From positions 1 through 20,249 of the forward strand of contig JAODNS010000046.1 of assembly GCA_025465145.1 (NCBI GenBank): a stretch of DNA of 20,249 nt, written 5' to 3'. Each line of letters begins with the position of its first letter. Position 1 is the first letter of the stretch. The notes under the pieces were generated by a model that was not told the DNA's origin, did no database searches, and saw nothing but the letters and a program-made list of their open reading frames with translations. Shown here piece by piece: positions 6,941 to 14,854 of the stretch. Made by a program: the position numbers and the translations under genes. The stretch is from Frankiales bacterium (GTDB lineage Bacteria; Actinomycetota; Actinomycetes; Mycobacteriales; SCTD01).

Positions 6941-9205
6941 TCAGGCGCGCCGCCGCCGCAACCGCGCCAGCGTGAGCGCCACGGCCGTCAGCACCAGCGC
7001 GAGCAGGGGCGCGCCGAGCCCGCCGGTGCTCGGGATCGTGCCGGTGTCCGTACCGGTGCCGCCGGGCGCGGTCGGGTCGGTACCCGGCTGCAGGACCGTG
7101 GGCGGCTGGACCGCAGCGGCAGCGGCGCCGACCCTGAAGTCCATCGCCGGCGCGTTGTCCATCGGGTACAGGTAGGACTGCAGGCGCGCATCCGGACCGA
7201 TGTTGACGAGCGAGTACGCGGCCGCGCTGGTGAGCAGCGACCCCTTCGTGGCCGCCACCTCGGACGGCCGGTTCTTGTCGTCGGGCCGGCCGAGCGTCTT
7301 GAGGAACCTGCGCGGCACGCTCATCCGGATGACGCCGCCGTCCTCGTCGGCGTCGCCGGCGATCGCGTTGGTGCCGGGGTAGACGATGATCTTCTCTGCG
7401 GTCGGGTCCGCCTGACCCGACTCCGTGCTGGCGGTCTCGTAGCCGTCGTAGGCGAAGCTCCACCCCGTGACCGGCGACCAGCGAGCGGTGGCCCCGGACG
7501 GCTGGTAGCCGTTGTTCCAGCGGAACAGGTAGAGCAGCGAGGAACCGCCCGCGGACGTCGCCGCGGCCAGCTTCGCCTGCTGCGACAGGTCCTTGACCCG
7601 CATCGTGACCGTGAAGCCGCCGTCCGCGACCGGCGTGCCCGTCTTGAGGTCGACCTCCGGGCCGATCTCGACCGCCGGGTTGCCGTTCTTGTCGGCGAAG
7701 TCGCCGGCCGGCTGGTTCGCGGTGCTCGGCGCCGGACACGGCACCTGGGGCGGGGCGGCGCACAGGTTCCCGTACGGCGACAGCGCGTCCCCGCCGGGGT
7801 CGGAGCTGACCTGTCGCGTCCGCGCGCGCTTGGGCGTCAGCGTCGTCCCGAGCAGGCTCGGCCCGCTCATCTGCGTCATCACGACGGCCAGCCCGACGTG
7901 GCCGAGCAGCTCGTTCGGCTTCTTCGCCGCGTTGTTGTAGACGATGTTGAGCCGGCCGTCGGCCGGGTTCAGGTCCATCGCGAAGTAGTCGACCAGCGTG
8001 CGGTCGCCCTCCGGTGGTGCGGCGCACAGGGTGCCGTTGAGGCAGATCGAGTCGTAGTGGGTGGGGTGCGACGACGCCTGGATCTGCATGACGTCGGGGT
8101 TCGCCGCGAAGGCGTCGAGCGTCATGCCGACGTGCACGTACCAGGCACCCTTGAAGGTGCCCTTGTCCGGGTCGCCGTCCTGGTCCGTGCCGTAGTAGGC
8201 GACGGCGAAGCGACCGGGTGCGCCGCTCGCCACGATCCACGGCATCACCGTCGTGATCGTCTTGCCGCGGTTGACGAGGATCTTCTTGCCGGTACCGACG
8301 ACCGCGTCGCCCTTGCAGTCCTTCACCTTGTTCGCGAGGACAGGCATGACGTAGACGTCGCGACCGCCGCCCTTTTCCGCGTACGTGACGAAGATGTTGC
8401 CGGCCTTGTCGTGGTCGGCGGTGAGGAAGCCGGCCAGCGGGCTGACCTCGGCGTCGCCGACGATGCAGTTGCCGAAGGTGGTGCCGCCGTCGGTGGAGAC
8501 GGCGAGCGCCACCTTGTTGCCGCGGTTGTACGGGAAGTACACGACCGCCGTCTTCGCGTCGCCGGTCGTGATCGCGCGCATCGGGCCGATGCGACCGCCG
8601 CCCGTGGCGACGACCTGGCGTGGGCCGTAGGAGTAGCCGCCGTCGGTCGACTTCTGCACGACGAACCCGGCCGCGAGCTGGTTGTAGTTCAGGAACACCG
8701 TCTTCGCGTCCGTGAACACGAGCCACTGCCGGTCCACGCCGGGCACGGATTCGCTCACCGCCGACCCGTGCAGCGTCTTGCCCGTGTCGTCCGCAGTGCC
8801 GGTGCTGAAGTTCGTCAGCGGCCCGAGGCCGGTGTAGGCCCAGGTGTACTGGCCGAGCTGGTTCTTCACGGGCGCGGAGGCGAGCCCGCAGTCACCGCCG
8901 CCCTCACCGGTGGAGATCTGCCCGCGCGGCGCCTGCCCGAGCAGGTGGAACTGGTCGCCGCCGTCACGTGACACCTGCGCGTAGTCGGCGATGTTCGAGA
9001 AGCCCGACGGCCCGCACGTGTAGATGTTGCCGGCAGGGTCGACGGACACTTCCGGCTCGCCCTCGTCGCGCTGCATGTCGGCGGGAATGCTCGCCGAGAA
9101 CTCGACAGCAGCGGGGAGGGCGGGAGCTGCCGGCGAGACGGCGGCTGTGGCGAGCGTCAGCCCGAGGGCGACAACGCCCGCGACGGCGAGCGGTAGGCGG
9201 CGCAT
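6941..9205 (-). CDS. Secreted Asp-box (BNR/sialidase-like) cell-wall protein
   Basis: A 754-aa protein from ATG 9205, with AAGGA upstream. A signal peptide (MRRLPLAVAGVVALGLTLA, cleavage near SPAAPA) is followed by a beta-propeller-like region with Asp-boxes SRDGGDQF, STDGGYSY and STDGGTTF. A second, beta-rich domain follows (about 500-680, including LLYLFRWNNGYQPSGATARW). The protein ends in a Pro/Thr/Gly linker, IPSTGG, a hydrophobic segment and RRRR, a sortase-like sorting signal with Ile in place of the usual Leu. It is paralogous to the frameshifted protein at 1151-3150 (ICLNGTLC against ICTNGTTC, similar layout). I see no clear sialidase Arg triad, so an adhesive or binding role is as likely as hydrolysis. 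It sits outside any obvious operon. Confidence 0.83.
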   Translation of the reverse strand: MRRLPLAVAGVVALGLTLATAAVSPAAPALPAAVEFSASIPADMQRDEGEPEVSVDPAGNIYTCGPSGFSNIADYAQVSRDGGDQFHLLGQAPRGQISTGEGGGDCGLASAPVKNQLGQYTWAYTGLGPLTNFSTGTADDTGKTLHGSAVSESVPGVDRQWLVFTDAKTVFLNYNQLAAGFVVQKSTDGGYSYGPRQVVATGGGRIGPMRAITTGDAKTAVVYFPYNRGNKVALAVSTDGGTTFGNCIVGDAEVSPLAGFLTADHDKAGNIFVTYAEKGGGRDVYVMPVLANKVKDCKGDAVVGTGKKILVNRGKTITTVMPWIVASGAPGRFAVAYYGTDQDGDPDKGTFKGAWYVHVGMTLDAFAANPDVMQIQASSHPTHYDSICLNGTLCAAPPEGDRTLVDYFAMDLNPADGRLNIVYNNAAKKPNELLGHVGLAVVMTQMSGPSLLGTTLTPKRARTRQVSSDPGGDALSPYGNLCAAPPQVPCPAPSTANQPAGDFADKNGNPAVEIGPEVDLKTGTPVADGGFTVTMRVKDLSQQAKLAAATSAGGSSLLYLFRWNNGYQPSGATARWSPVTGWSFAYDGYETASTESGQADPTAEKIIVYPGTNAIAGDADEDGGVIRMSVPRRFLKTLGRPDDKNRPSEVAATKGSLLTSAAAYSLVNIGPDARLQSYLYPMDNAPAMDFRVGAAAAAVQPPTVLQPGTDPTAPGGTGTDTGTIPSTGGLGAPLLALVLTAVALTLARLRRRRA

Positions 9206-9217
9206 GCGGTGGTGTCC

Positions 9218-9600
9218 TTACGCGGGAGGGAGAGCTCCAGGGTGCACCACCGGCGCGGGCATCGCTACGCAGGTGCGCGCCGGCAGCAGCACCGAGGCTC
9301 CGGGGGCGCAGCCGCTGTCGGAGGCCGCGGCAGATCGACGCGCGATGCCACGGCCCCGGTGAGCCGCTGGGCTGACGTACGCGTGGCAGATCAGCCCCGG
9401 GCCTGCTGCCACGTCCCCGACTACGTGCGGCTGCCGCTCGCGACGCCCAGCATCTGACGGTCGGACAGACGCCCCCACCGACTTCGCGAAGCCGCCTGCT
9501 CCGCGGACGAGGCGGGTCCGGATGATGATGTGCCCGGAGGCGTCCCGCGTGTAGGGCTCGAAAGGCGCTGGGTTCCGCTTCGGCCGTCTGCGGACCGGTT
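9218..9600 (-). pseudogene. Orphan coding-like stretch, family unknown
   Basis: In the 427-bp gap between the surface-protein start and the operon terminator, one minus-strand frame stays open from beyond 9600 to TAA at 9218-9220. Between about 9595 and 9480 it has strongly G/C-biased third positions and a natural-looking sequence (PFEPYTRDASGHIIIRTRL). Further on it contains AHRGRGIARR, which loosely recalls a GNAT acetyl-CoA loop. No ATG, GTG or TTG with a ribosome site opens the frame near its 5' end, so I treat it as a possible gene remnant. I do not recognise the family. A 10-bp palindrome CTTCGCGAAG lies at 9482-9491. Confidence 0.3.
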
Positions 9601-9632
9601 TGTGAAGGTCTCCTCCAACGTGCCGGAGCCGC

Positions 9633-9664
9633 TCGCCCCAGGCGCGTGGTAGCGCCTGGGGCGA
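9633..9664 (-). terminator. Strong intrinsic terminator of the catabolic operon
   Basis: TCGCCCCAGGCGC (9633-9645) and GCGCCTGGGGCGA (9652-9664) form a perfect 13-bp stem with a 6-base loop, starting 19 bases after the stop of the substrate-binding protein gene (9683). It is the strongest hairpin I saw in the window, and its position fits the end of the minus-strand operon. No T-tract follows. Confidence 0.8.
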
Positions 9665-9682
9665 AGGGTGCCGGCGTGACTG

Positions 9683-10546
9683 CTACAGCAGGTTGGGCTC
9701 GCCCGGGTCCGCAGCCTCAGGCTGAAAGCCGTGCTTGACCACGATCTTCTTAAGCTCGCCGCTGGCACGCAGCTCGGCGATGTTCTCGTCCATGGCCTCG
9801 CCAAGTGCAGCGTTGTCCTTGCTCGCCGGGAACTCGGTCTGGCCCGGCTTGACGGTGGACAGGACGGCCGGGTTCGCCGGTGGCACCACGAACTTCAGCC
9901 CCGCGATCGGTGTCGTCTTCAGGACGGCCTGTCCGGACGGGTAGGTGTCAACGATGACTTCGATGCGACCGGCAGCCAGGTCGGCGTACATGGCCGTCGC
10001 GGTGTCGTAGAACTTCACGTCACCTCCGAGGACCTTCTTGAGGTCGTCGTTCCACAGGAAGCCCAGGATGGAGCCGACCTTCTTGCCCTTGAGTTCGTCG
10101 ATGGTCCCAACGCCGGACTTCGAGATGAGGCTGAGCTGGTCCGCGATGACCGGAGCGCCGAGGCGCACCACCTTCTCGCGCTCGGCCGTGCGGTACCAGC
10201 TTCCGATGGTGGTATCCGCGCGCTTGGACACGATCGACGGGATCATGGCGGCCGCGGCGCCCGGGACCACCTTGATGTCGAGGCACTCCATCTCGGCGAT
10301 CCGCGTGACAATCTCGCCCTCGGCCCCGCCCAGTTCCTGGCCCTTCACATCCGAGAACGGCGGGTACACGTAGGCAGCAACGGACAGCTTGCCCTCCTCG
10401 ATCGTCTTGAGGCCCTCGTGCTTGGGCGTGCAATCGGAGCCGTTGCCGGCTGCGGTCGTGCTGTCGGTGCTGGTGTCGTCGCCACACGCGGCGAGGGCGA
10501 CACACAGCCCGATGGTGACAGTCAGAGCTGAGAAGCGTCGGTTCAT
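9683..10546 (-). CDS. Amino-acid-type ABC transporter substrate-binding lipoprotein
   Basis: A 287-aa lipoprotein. ATG 10546 starts a short signal peptide with lipobox LAAC (Cys21); a TTG at 10567 is in frame but would add a polar prefix. The family-3 solute-binding fold (SBP_bac_3) is visible: LSVAAYVYPPFSDV, GAEGEIVTRIAEMECLDIKVV, SKRADTTIGSWYRTAERE, IDELKGKKVGSI, MYADLAAGRIEVIVDTYPS and a C-terminal LRASGELKKIVVKHGF. Such proteins deliver polar amino acids or related small molecules to HisM/HisQ-type permeases; the ligand cannot be read from the sequence. It is the last gene of the operon and, unlike the others, is preceded by a ~92-bp gap, which may allow extra expression from an internal promoter or processing site. 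Confidence 0.9.
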   Translation of the reverse strand: MNRRFSALTVTIGLCVALAACGDDTSTDSTTAAGNGSDCTPKHEGLKTIEEGKLSVAAYVYPPFSDVKGQELGGAEGEIVTRIAEMECLDIKVVPGAAAAMIPSIVSKRADTTIGSWYRTAEREKVVRLGAPVIADQLSLISKSGVGTIDELKGKKVGSILGFLWNDDLKKVLGGDVKFYDTATAMYADLAAGRIEVIVDTYPSGQAVLKTTPIAGLKFVVPPANPAVLSTVKPGQTEFPASKDNAALGEAMDENIAELRASGELKKIVVKHGFQPEAADPGEPNLL

Positions 10547-10638
10547 GATGTTGCGGCAACCCTTCAAGATGTGAACTGCGATGTTTTTGACGCGCCTGCT
10601 CGTCCGGCTCTAGCCCGGAATGCTGGGTCCTCCTCTGC

Positions 10639-11295
10639 TCACAAGTGCCGCCCCAGTCGAGCCTCGAGGCGCGTCACGAGCGCGGAAGTCGGGATCGTCA
10701 CGGCGGCGTAGATGAAGGCCGCCGCGATGAAGACCGAGAGGTAGTCGAAGGTGACGGTGCCCTGGAAGTACGCCGACTGCATGATCTCCGGGACGGTGAT
10801 GACGTAGGCCAATGAGCTGAACTGGAACCACTGCACAGCCAGGTTCATCAGCGGCGGGATGGCAAGGCGCGCGGCCTGCGGAAAGATGATGAAGCGGAAG
10901 CGCTCCCGGTCGCTCATGCCGGCAGCATCAGCTGCCTCTGACTGCCCGCGAGGTACTGCGGCCAGTGATGCCCGGATGATCTCGGTGGAGTACGCCCCTG
11001 CCGACCACGTGAACGCCACGACGGCTGAGACCATGGCGGTCGGCGTGAGCTCGACCTGCGGCAGGCCCTGGTAGACGATCAGAAGCAGCACGAGCAGCGG
11101 GATGCCGCGGCCGAACTCGACGATGACGAGGCCCAGCCCACGCAACAGCTTCGACGAGCCGTCGGTGATGAGCACGAGCAGCAAGCCCAGTGGGTAGCCG
11201 AGCAGCAGGGAGATGGCCGTCAGCTTCAGCGCTACGCCGAGTCCGCCGGCGAGCTCCGGCACGTACTCAGTCCAGCCGAGCAGGTCGTCGATCAT
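10639..11295 (-). CDS. Amino-acid ABC transporter permease (second)
   Basis: A 218-aa HisM-type inner-membrane permease with about five hydrophobic segments (LGVALKLTAISLLLGYPLGL, VIVEFGRGIPLLVLLLIVY and others). The conserved cytoplasmic EAA loop reads RGQSEAADAAGMS..RFRFIIFPQA, which contacts the ATPase. ATG 11295 overlaps the stop of the previous permease gene (ATGA, 11292-11295). With its sister permease and the ATPase it would form the heterodimeric membrane channel. The length is normal for the family. Confidence 0.92.
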   Translation of the reverse strand: MIDDLLGWTEYVPELAGGLGVALKLTAISLLLGYPLGLLLVLITDGSSKLLRGLGLVIVEFGRGIPLLVLLLIVYQGLPQVELTPTAMVSAVVAFTWSAGAYSTEIIRASLAAVPRGQSEAADAAGMSDRERFRFIIFPQAARLAIPPLMNLAVQWFQFSSLAYVITVPEIMQSAYFQGTVTFDYLSVFIAAAFIYAAVTIPTSALVTRLEARLGRHL

Positions 11296-11936
11296 GCGAT
11301 GGAGTAGCGCGCACGCAGGCGGCTGTCGACCCGACGGGAAGCCAAAGCCAGAGGCAGGCTGAGCAGGAGGTAGAAGATCCCAGCGGTGAGGAAGACCGTC
11401 AGCCCACTCCCGGTGCGTTGGGCTTCAGCGCCGGCGCGGAACGTGATCTCGACAACGCCGATGGTCGAGGCGAGGGCTGAGTCCTTGAGCAGGCCGATGC
11501 CGTAGGTGGCCATCGTCGGCCCCACCACACGGAACACCTGTGGGCCGAGGATGAAGCGAGCCGTGTCCAGAGGACTGAGTCCGACCGCAGAACTTGCTTC
11601 CCACTGGCCGCGACCCAGTGCCGCCAGCCCGCCGCGGTAGATCTCTGACATGTAGGCGGCCGCGATGAGGGAGAAGGTGAGGATCGCTGCGGCGAGCGGG
11701 ACGAGGCTGACGCCTGCTTGTGGCAGGCCGAAGAAGACGAGGAACAGCCAGACAAGCGGGGGCACCGACCGAACAAGCTCAACGTAGACGCGTGCCATCG
11801 CACGAAGCACCATGAACTGCGAGCGGCGCAAGGCCGCGAGGGGCAGGCCCAGGATCGCCCCGATGACGAAGGCGGAGGAGGTGATCGTGAGGGTGGCGCC
11901 GATGCCGATGGCGATGTAGCGCAAGCTCTCGATCAT
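11292..11936 (-). CDS. Amino-acid ABC transporter permease (first)
   Basis: A 214-aa HisQ/HisM-type permease with five predicted membrane segments, a YVELVRSVPPLVWLFLVFFGLP motif in the middle and the EAA loop RGQWEASSAVGLSPLDTARFILGPQ. ATG 11936 shares one base with the TGA of the ATPase gene (TGATG); an in-frame TTG lies one codon upstream. The two permeases are homologous but clearly diverged, as expected for a heterodimeric polar amino acid importer. Confidence 0.92.
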   Translation of the reverse strand: MIESLRYIAIGIGATLTITSSAFVIGAILGLPLAALRRSQFMVLRAMARVYVELVRSVPPLVWLFLVFFGLPQAGVSLVPLAAAILTFSLIAAAYMSEIYRGGLAALGRGQWEASSAVGLSPLDTARFILGPQVFRVVGPTMATYGIGLLKDSALASTIGVVEITFRAGAEAQRTGSGLTVFLTAGIFYLLLSLPLALASRRVDSRLRARYSIA

Positions 11937-12721
11937 CAACGATCCAGCACGGCGCTGAGGAATCGCTCGGTCCGCGGATGCGTCGGCTGCTTCATGATCA
12001 CACGTGGGTCACCGCACTCGAGCACGCCGCCGTCAGCCATGACGAGCATCCGGTCGGAGACGTCGCGGGCGAACGCCATCTCGTGCGTGACGACGATCAT
12101 GGTCATGCCGTCGCGGGCCAGCTCCTTCATGACGGCCAGGACTTCCGCGCCGACCTCCGGGTCGAGCGCTGACGTCGGCTCGTCGAAGAGCATCACCGGA
12201 GGGTCCAGCGCCAACGCCCTGGCGATCGCAACGCGCTGCTGCTGCCCGCCAGAACACTTGGACGGATAGGCGTCGGCCTTCTGGCTTAGGCCGACGCGCT
12301 CGAGCAGAGCGCGCGAGCGCTCGTCGGCCTCGCTCCGCGACCGGCCGAGCACACGCTCCTGAGGAAGAGAGACGTTGCGCAGCACAGTCAGGTGCGGGAA
12401 GAGGTTGAAGGACTGGAACACCATTCCTGCGCCCCGGCGCAGAGCGGCGACCTCCTTGCGCGACGGCGACTTGTGGTCAGGGCCGATCGTGATGGAGCGC
12501 TCGCCGATCGTGACGGTGCCGGAGGTGGGGACCTCGAGGAAGTTCATGCACCGCAAGAACGTGCTCTTGCCGGCACCTGAGGGGCCGATGATGGAGACGA
12601 CCTCGCCCTGAGACACCTCGAGCGAGACGTCATTGACCGCAACGTGCTGCTGGTAGGTCTTCGTGACGTTCTGGGCCGTGAGCATCGGCCTTGTGAGGCC
12701 GTTCTCGCTATGCACGGTCAT
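11936..12721 (-). CDS. Amino-acid ABC transporter ATP-binding protein
   Basis: A 261-aa ATPase of the GlnQ/HisP type. Walker A is GPSGAGKST (residues 46-54), the Q-loop is VFQSFNLFPHLT, the signature is CSGGQQQR (Cys where Leu is usual), Walker B is MLFDEPTSALDP and the H-loop is VVTHEM. ATG 12721, with GAAGGGAAG upstream, overlaps the RidA stop (ATGA, 12718-12721). It powers the importer formed with the two following permeases. The N-terminal ~13 residues are a variable extension. The Leu-to-Cys change in the signature is conservative in position and the protein should be active. Confidence 0.95.
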   Translation of the reverse strand: MTVHSENGLTRPMLTAQNVTKTYQQHVAVNDVSLEVSQGEVVSIIGPSGAGKSTFLRCMNFLEVPTSGTVTIGERSITIGPDHKSPSRKEVAALRRGAGMVFQSFNLFPHLTVLRNVSLPQERVLGRSRSEADERSRALLERVGLSQKADAYPSKCSGGQQQRVAIARALALDPPVMLFDEPTSALDPEVGAEVLAVMKELARDGMTMIVVTHEMAFARDVSDRMLVMADGGVLECGDPRVIMKQPTHPRTERFLSAVLDR

Positions 12722-13134
12722 GGTCTTCCCTTCGTTGGCACGTCTTGCTGCCTGGCTGCCACGGCTGCAATCGCCGTCAGCTCGATGCGCTTGGCCCCGC
12801 GGAAGGCGGCGACCTGCACGGTGGTGCGGGGCGGGAGTGGCAGTCCGCTCAGGCAGGTCAGGTACGCCGCGTTGTAGGCGTCGAACTCCGCGAGGTCGGC
12901 CAGGTACACCGTGACCTGCAGCAGCTGGCCGAGGCCGGAGCCGGCGCTGGTCAGAACCTGCTCGAGGTTGTCGAAGCACTGCCGGACCTGCATGCCGATG
13001 TCTTCGGCGATGCTGCCGTCGGGGGCGACAGGAACCTGACCGCAGGGGTAGACGACGTCGTTGTGGACGGTCGCCGCGGAATATGGGGTCTGCTTGCCGT
13101 TCGGCTGCTCGACCCACCGGACGGGAACGCTCAT
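12718..13134 (-). CDS. RidA/YjgF/UK114-family protein
   Basis: A 138-aa protein of normal length for the family. RidA proteins form trimers; the archetype hydrolyses reactive enamine/imine intermediates from PLP enzymes or amine oxidation to ketoacids and ammonia. The fold is visible as YSAATVHNDVVYPCGQVPV, an NLEQVLTSAGS helix, LLQVTVYLADLAEFDAYNAAY and PPRTTVQVAAF..AKRIELTAIA. Arg103 and Glu118 match the archetypal RidA active-site Arg and acidic partner. Both ends overlap neighbours by ATGA (13131-13134 and 12718-12721). In this operon it may act on an imine made during breakdown of the imported substrate; that is inference. Confidence 0.92.
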   Translation of the reverse strand: MSVPVRWVEQPNGKQTPYSAATVHNDVVYPCGQVPVAPDGSIAEDIGMQVRQCFDNLEQVLTSAGSGLGQLLQVTVYLADLAEFDAYNAAYLTCLSGLPLPPRTTVQVAAFRGAKRIELTAIAAVAARQQDVPTKGRP

Positions 13135-13880
13135 CGCTCGGCCACGAGGTAGCAGCCTGCGGCGGCTTCCACCGCAGACCAGAGATCGAACTCGACGAGG
13201 ACGCCGTTTGCGTACGCCTGCTGCTGACGTGCGGCCACATCCTCGGTGGAGAAGGTCACACGTCGTTCTGTCGTTGGTCGCCCAGGGGCGGCTGTGAGCA
13301 ACACACCGCCCGTCTCCAGCTGCCGGCGAGTGAGGTTGAGCTGCTGCAGCTGTGTGCTGTCCTGCGGGGCCAGCAGCTCGACGCTGCGGTCCGGCCAGAC
13401 CCGCAGGCCGCGTCCGAGGTTGCCTTCGGCGTTCAGCTCGTAGGCGACTAGAGCGGGTTCGGCCGGACGGCAGTGCGGGGCCAGCAGCCCGGCGAGCACG
13501 GGGTGCCAAGCGACGCCCGGGAGCAGCACGGGCGACGACAAGGGGCGAGCGACAACCAGGCCGATCCCGAGAGGAGCGAGCAGCAGTAGGCCACGTCCTG
13601 CTGGATCGTCAAGTACGTCTACGCCGTCCTCGTTGCGGAACGCCACCGGGGTGTGCGCGGAAGAGACGGTCGGAAGCTCGGCGAGCAGGGCCTGCAGCCC
13701 CTGCCCTGTGAGGACCTCGGTGAAGGCGACGGCACCAGCGGCAACCGCTGCTTCTCCGGCCGAGGCCCCTGCGGCGCACAAGGCGCGCCCGGCGGCTTCG
13801 CGGATCTCCCGAACGGCGACCCGGTGGGTGGTGACGCCGCTCGTGGCGCCCTGGTGCGACTGGTGCATGGCAGTCGTCAT
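13131..13880 (-). CDS. Conserved-looking protein of unknown function (249 aa)
   Basis: I do not recognise a characterised family. ATG 13880 overlaps the dipeptidase stop (ATGA), and the gene's stop overlaps the RidA start. The N terminus is helical (REIREAAGRALCAAGASAGE, then AVAFTEVLTGQGLQALLAEL). This faintly resembles the first helices of Ldh2/malate-lactate dehydrogenases (AAG-S..A...A..L....HGL) or of the DUF3726 group, but the NAD-binding body of the former is missing. The middle is hydrophobic (GLLLLAPLGIGLVVARPL) without a convincing membrane helix. The C-terminal half has RRQLETGGVLL and AYANGVLVEFDLWSAV. The tight coupling implies a cytosolic role in the same pathway. Confidence 0.75.
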   Translation of the reverse strand: MTTAMHQSHQGATSGVTTHRVAVREIREAAGRALCAAGASAGEAAVAAGAVAFTEVLTGQGLQALLAELPTVSSAHTPVAFRNEDGVDVLDDPAGRGLLLLAPLGIGLVVARPLSSPVLLPGVAWHPVLAGLLAPHCRPAEPALVAYELNAEGNLGRGLRVWPDRSVELLAPQDSTQLQQLNLTRRQLETGGVLLTAAPGRPTTERRVTFSTEDVAARQQQAYANGVLVEFDLWSAVEAAAGCYLVAER

Positions 13881-14854
13881 GCCGTCTCCGTCCCGGCGAA
13901 GACCTGTTCGAACAGGCGCATCCAGTTGCCGCCCATGACGGCGTCGATGGCCTTGTCTGCCAGGCCGGCGTCGCAGAGACCTTCGGCCAGCGCCGGGAAC
14001 TGTGCCGGGCCGCTGAACCAGGCCGGCCATGCCGGCCAGGTGGCGGCCTGAGTGCCCTTGGGCTGCCAACGTCCGTTACGCAGCCAGCCGACGAACTCGT
14101 CGTCCCAGCCGCGCGCACAGTCGCTGCCGATTGCGACGTGGTCGACGCCGATCTGCTCGATCAGCTCGGCAACCATCGCGCAGAAGCTCTCGCGGGTGAC
14201 GTGCTCGCCGCCGATCACGTTCGGGTACAGACAGCACCCGATGACGCCGCCCCGCGCGACGAGTGCCTCGATGACGTCATTCGGCTTGTTGCGGGGGCTG
14301 TCGAAGAACCAGACCGGGTTCGAGTGCGTGATGGCGAGCGGCTGCGCAGAGAGGTCGATGGCGTCCCGGCTGGTCCGGTTGCCGACGTGCGAGAGGTCGA
14401 CGAGCATGCCGACCCGGTTCATCTCGGCCAGAATGTTTCGGCCGAAACGTGTCAAGCCTGAGTCGTCGGGGTCGTAGCAGGCGCCACCCACGAGGTTCTG
14501 GATGTTGTAGGTCAGTTGGGCAACGCGGACGCCGAGGTTGTGGAAGACCTCGACCATCGTGTAGTCGTCGCCGAACGAGCTGGTGTTCTGGAAGCCCAGC
14601 AGGACCGCAACGCGGCCGGTTTCGCCAGCTGCGGAGATGTCCTTCGCGCTGCGCGCGAGGGTGACGACATCGGTGTTCTGGCGGGCGAGCTCGTACCAGC
14701 GGCCGATGTTGCGCAGCGTGTCACCCGGGCCCTCCCAGACGGCGCAGGTGGCGTTGACGCCAGTGACGCCGCCGGCCTGGATCTCCTGAAGCACCGGGCG
14801 ATCCCAGTTGCTGATCTGCAGCCCGTCGACGATCAGGCGGTCGTGTGTGCTCAT
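13877..14854 (-). CDS. Atypical M19 (membrane/renal dipeptidase-like) amidohydrolase
   Basis: A 325-aa TIM-barrel protein of peptidase family M19. Recognisable parts are GGVTGVNATCAVWEG, LLGFQNTSSFGDD, LGVRVAQLTYNIQN, FGRNILAEMNRVGMLVDLSH (His156), LAITHSNP (His177), AIGSDCARGWDD (Asp245) and a GGNWMRLFE C-terminal motif. Classical dipeptidases bind two zinc ions through an N-terminal HxD and a barrel Glu. Here the DGHxD position reads DGLQIS and the Glu is Gln89, so only the His/His/Asp half is clearly kept. From memory, the same pattern (a 'GFQN' subfamily) occurs in proteins encoded next to dimethylglycine-catabolism genes in pseudomonads. A peptidase role is therefore doubtful; a different amide or C-N hydrolase or lyase role is possible. 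ATG 14854 overlaps the upstream stop. Confidence 0.88.
   Translation of the reverse strand: MSTHDRLIVDGLQISNWDRPVLQEIQAGGVTGVNATCAVWEGPGDTLRNIGRWYELARQNTDVVTLARSAKDISAAGETGRVAVLLGFQNTSSFGDDYTMVEVFHNLGVRVAQLTYNIQNLVGGACYDPDDSGLTRFGRNILAEMNRVGMLVDLSHVGNRTSRDAIDLSAQPLAITHSNPVWFFDSPRNKPNDVIEALVARGGVIGCCLYPNVIGGEHVTRESFCAMVAELIEQIGVDHVAIGSDCARGWDDEFVGWLRNGRWQPKGTQAATWPAWPAWFSGPAQFPALAEGLCDAGLADKAIDAVMGGNWMRLFEQVFAGTETA

Noticed and set aside
7898..8971. Plus-strand 357-aa open frame
   Set aside because: It is antisense to the Asp-box surface protein and rich in Val/Arg/Asp repeats typical of shadow frames.
9301..9360. GNAT acetyltransferase fragment (AHRGRGIARR)
   Set aside because: Only one short motif fits and the surrounding residues do not; kept only as a remark under the orphan frame.
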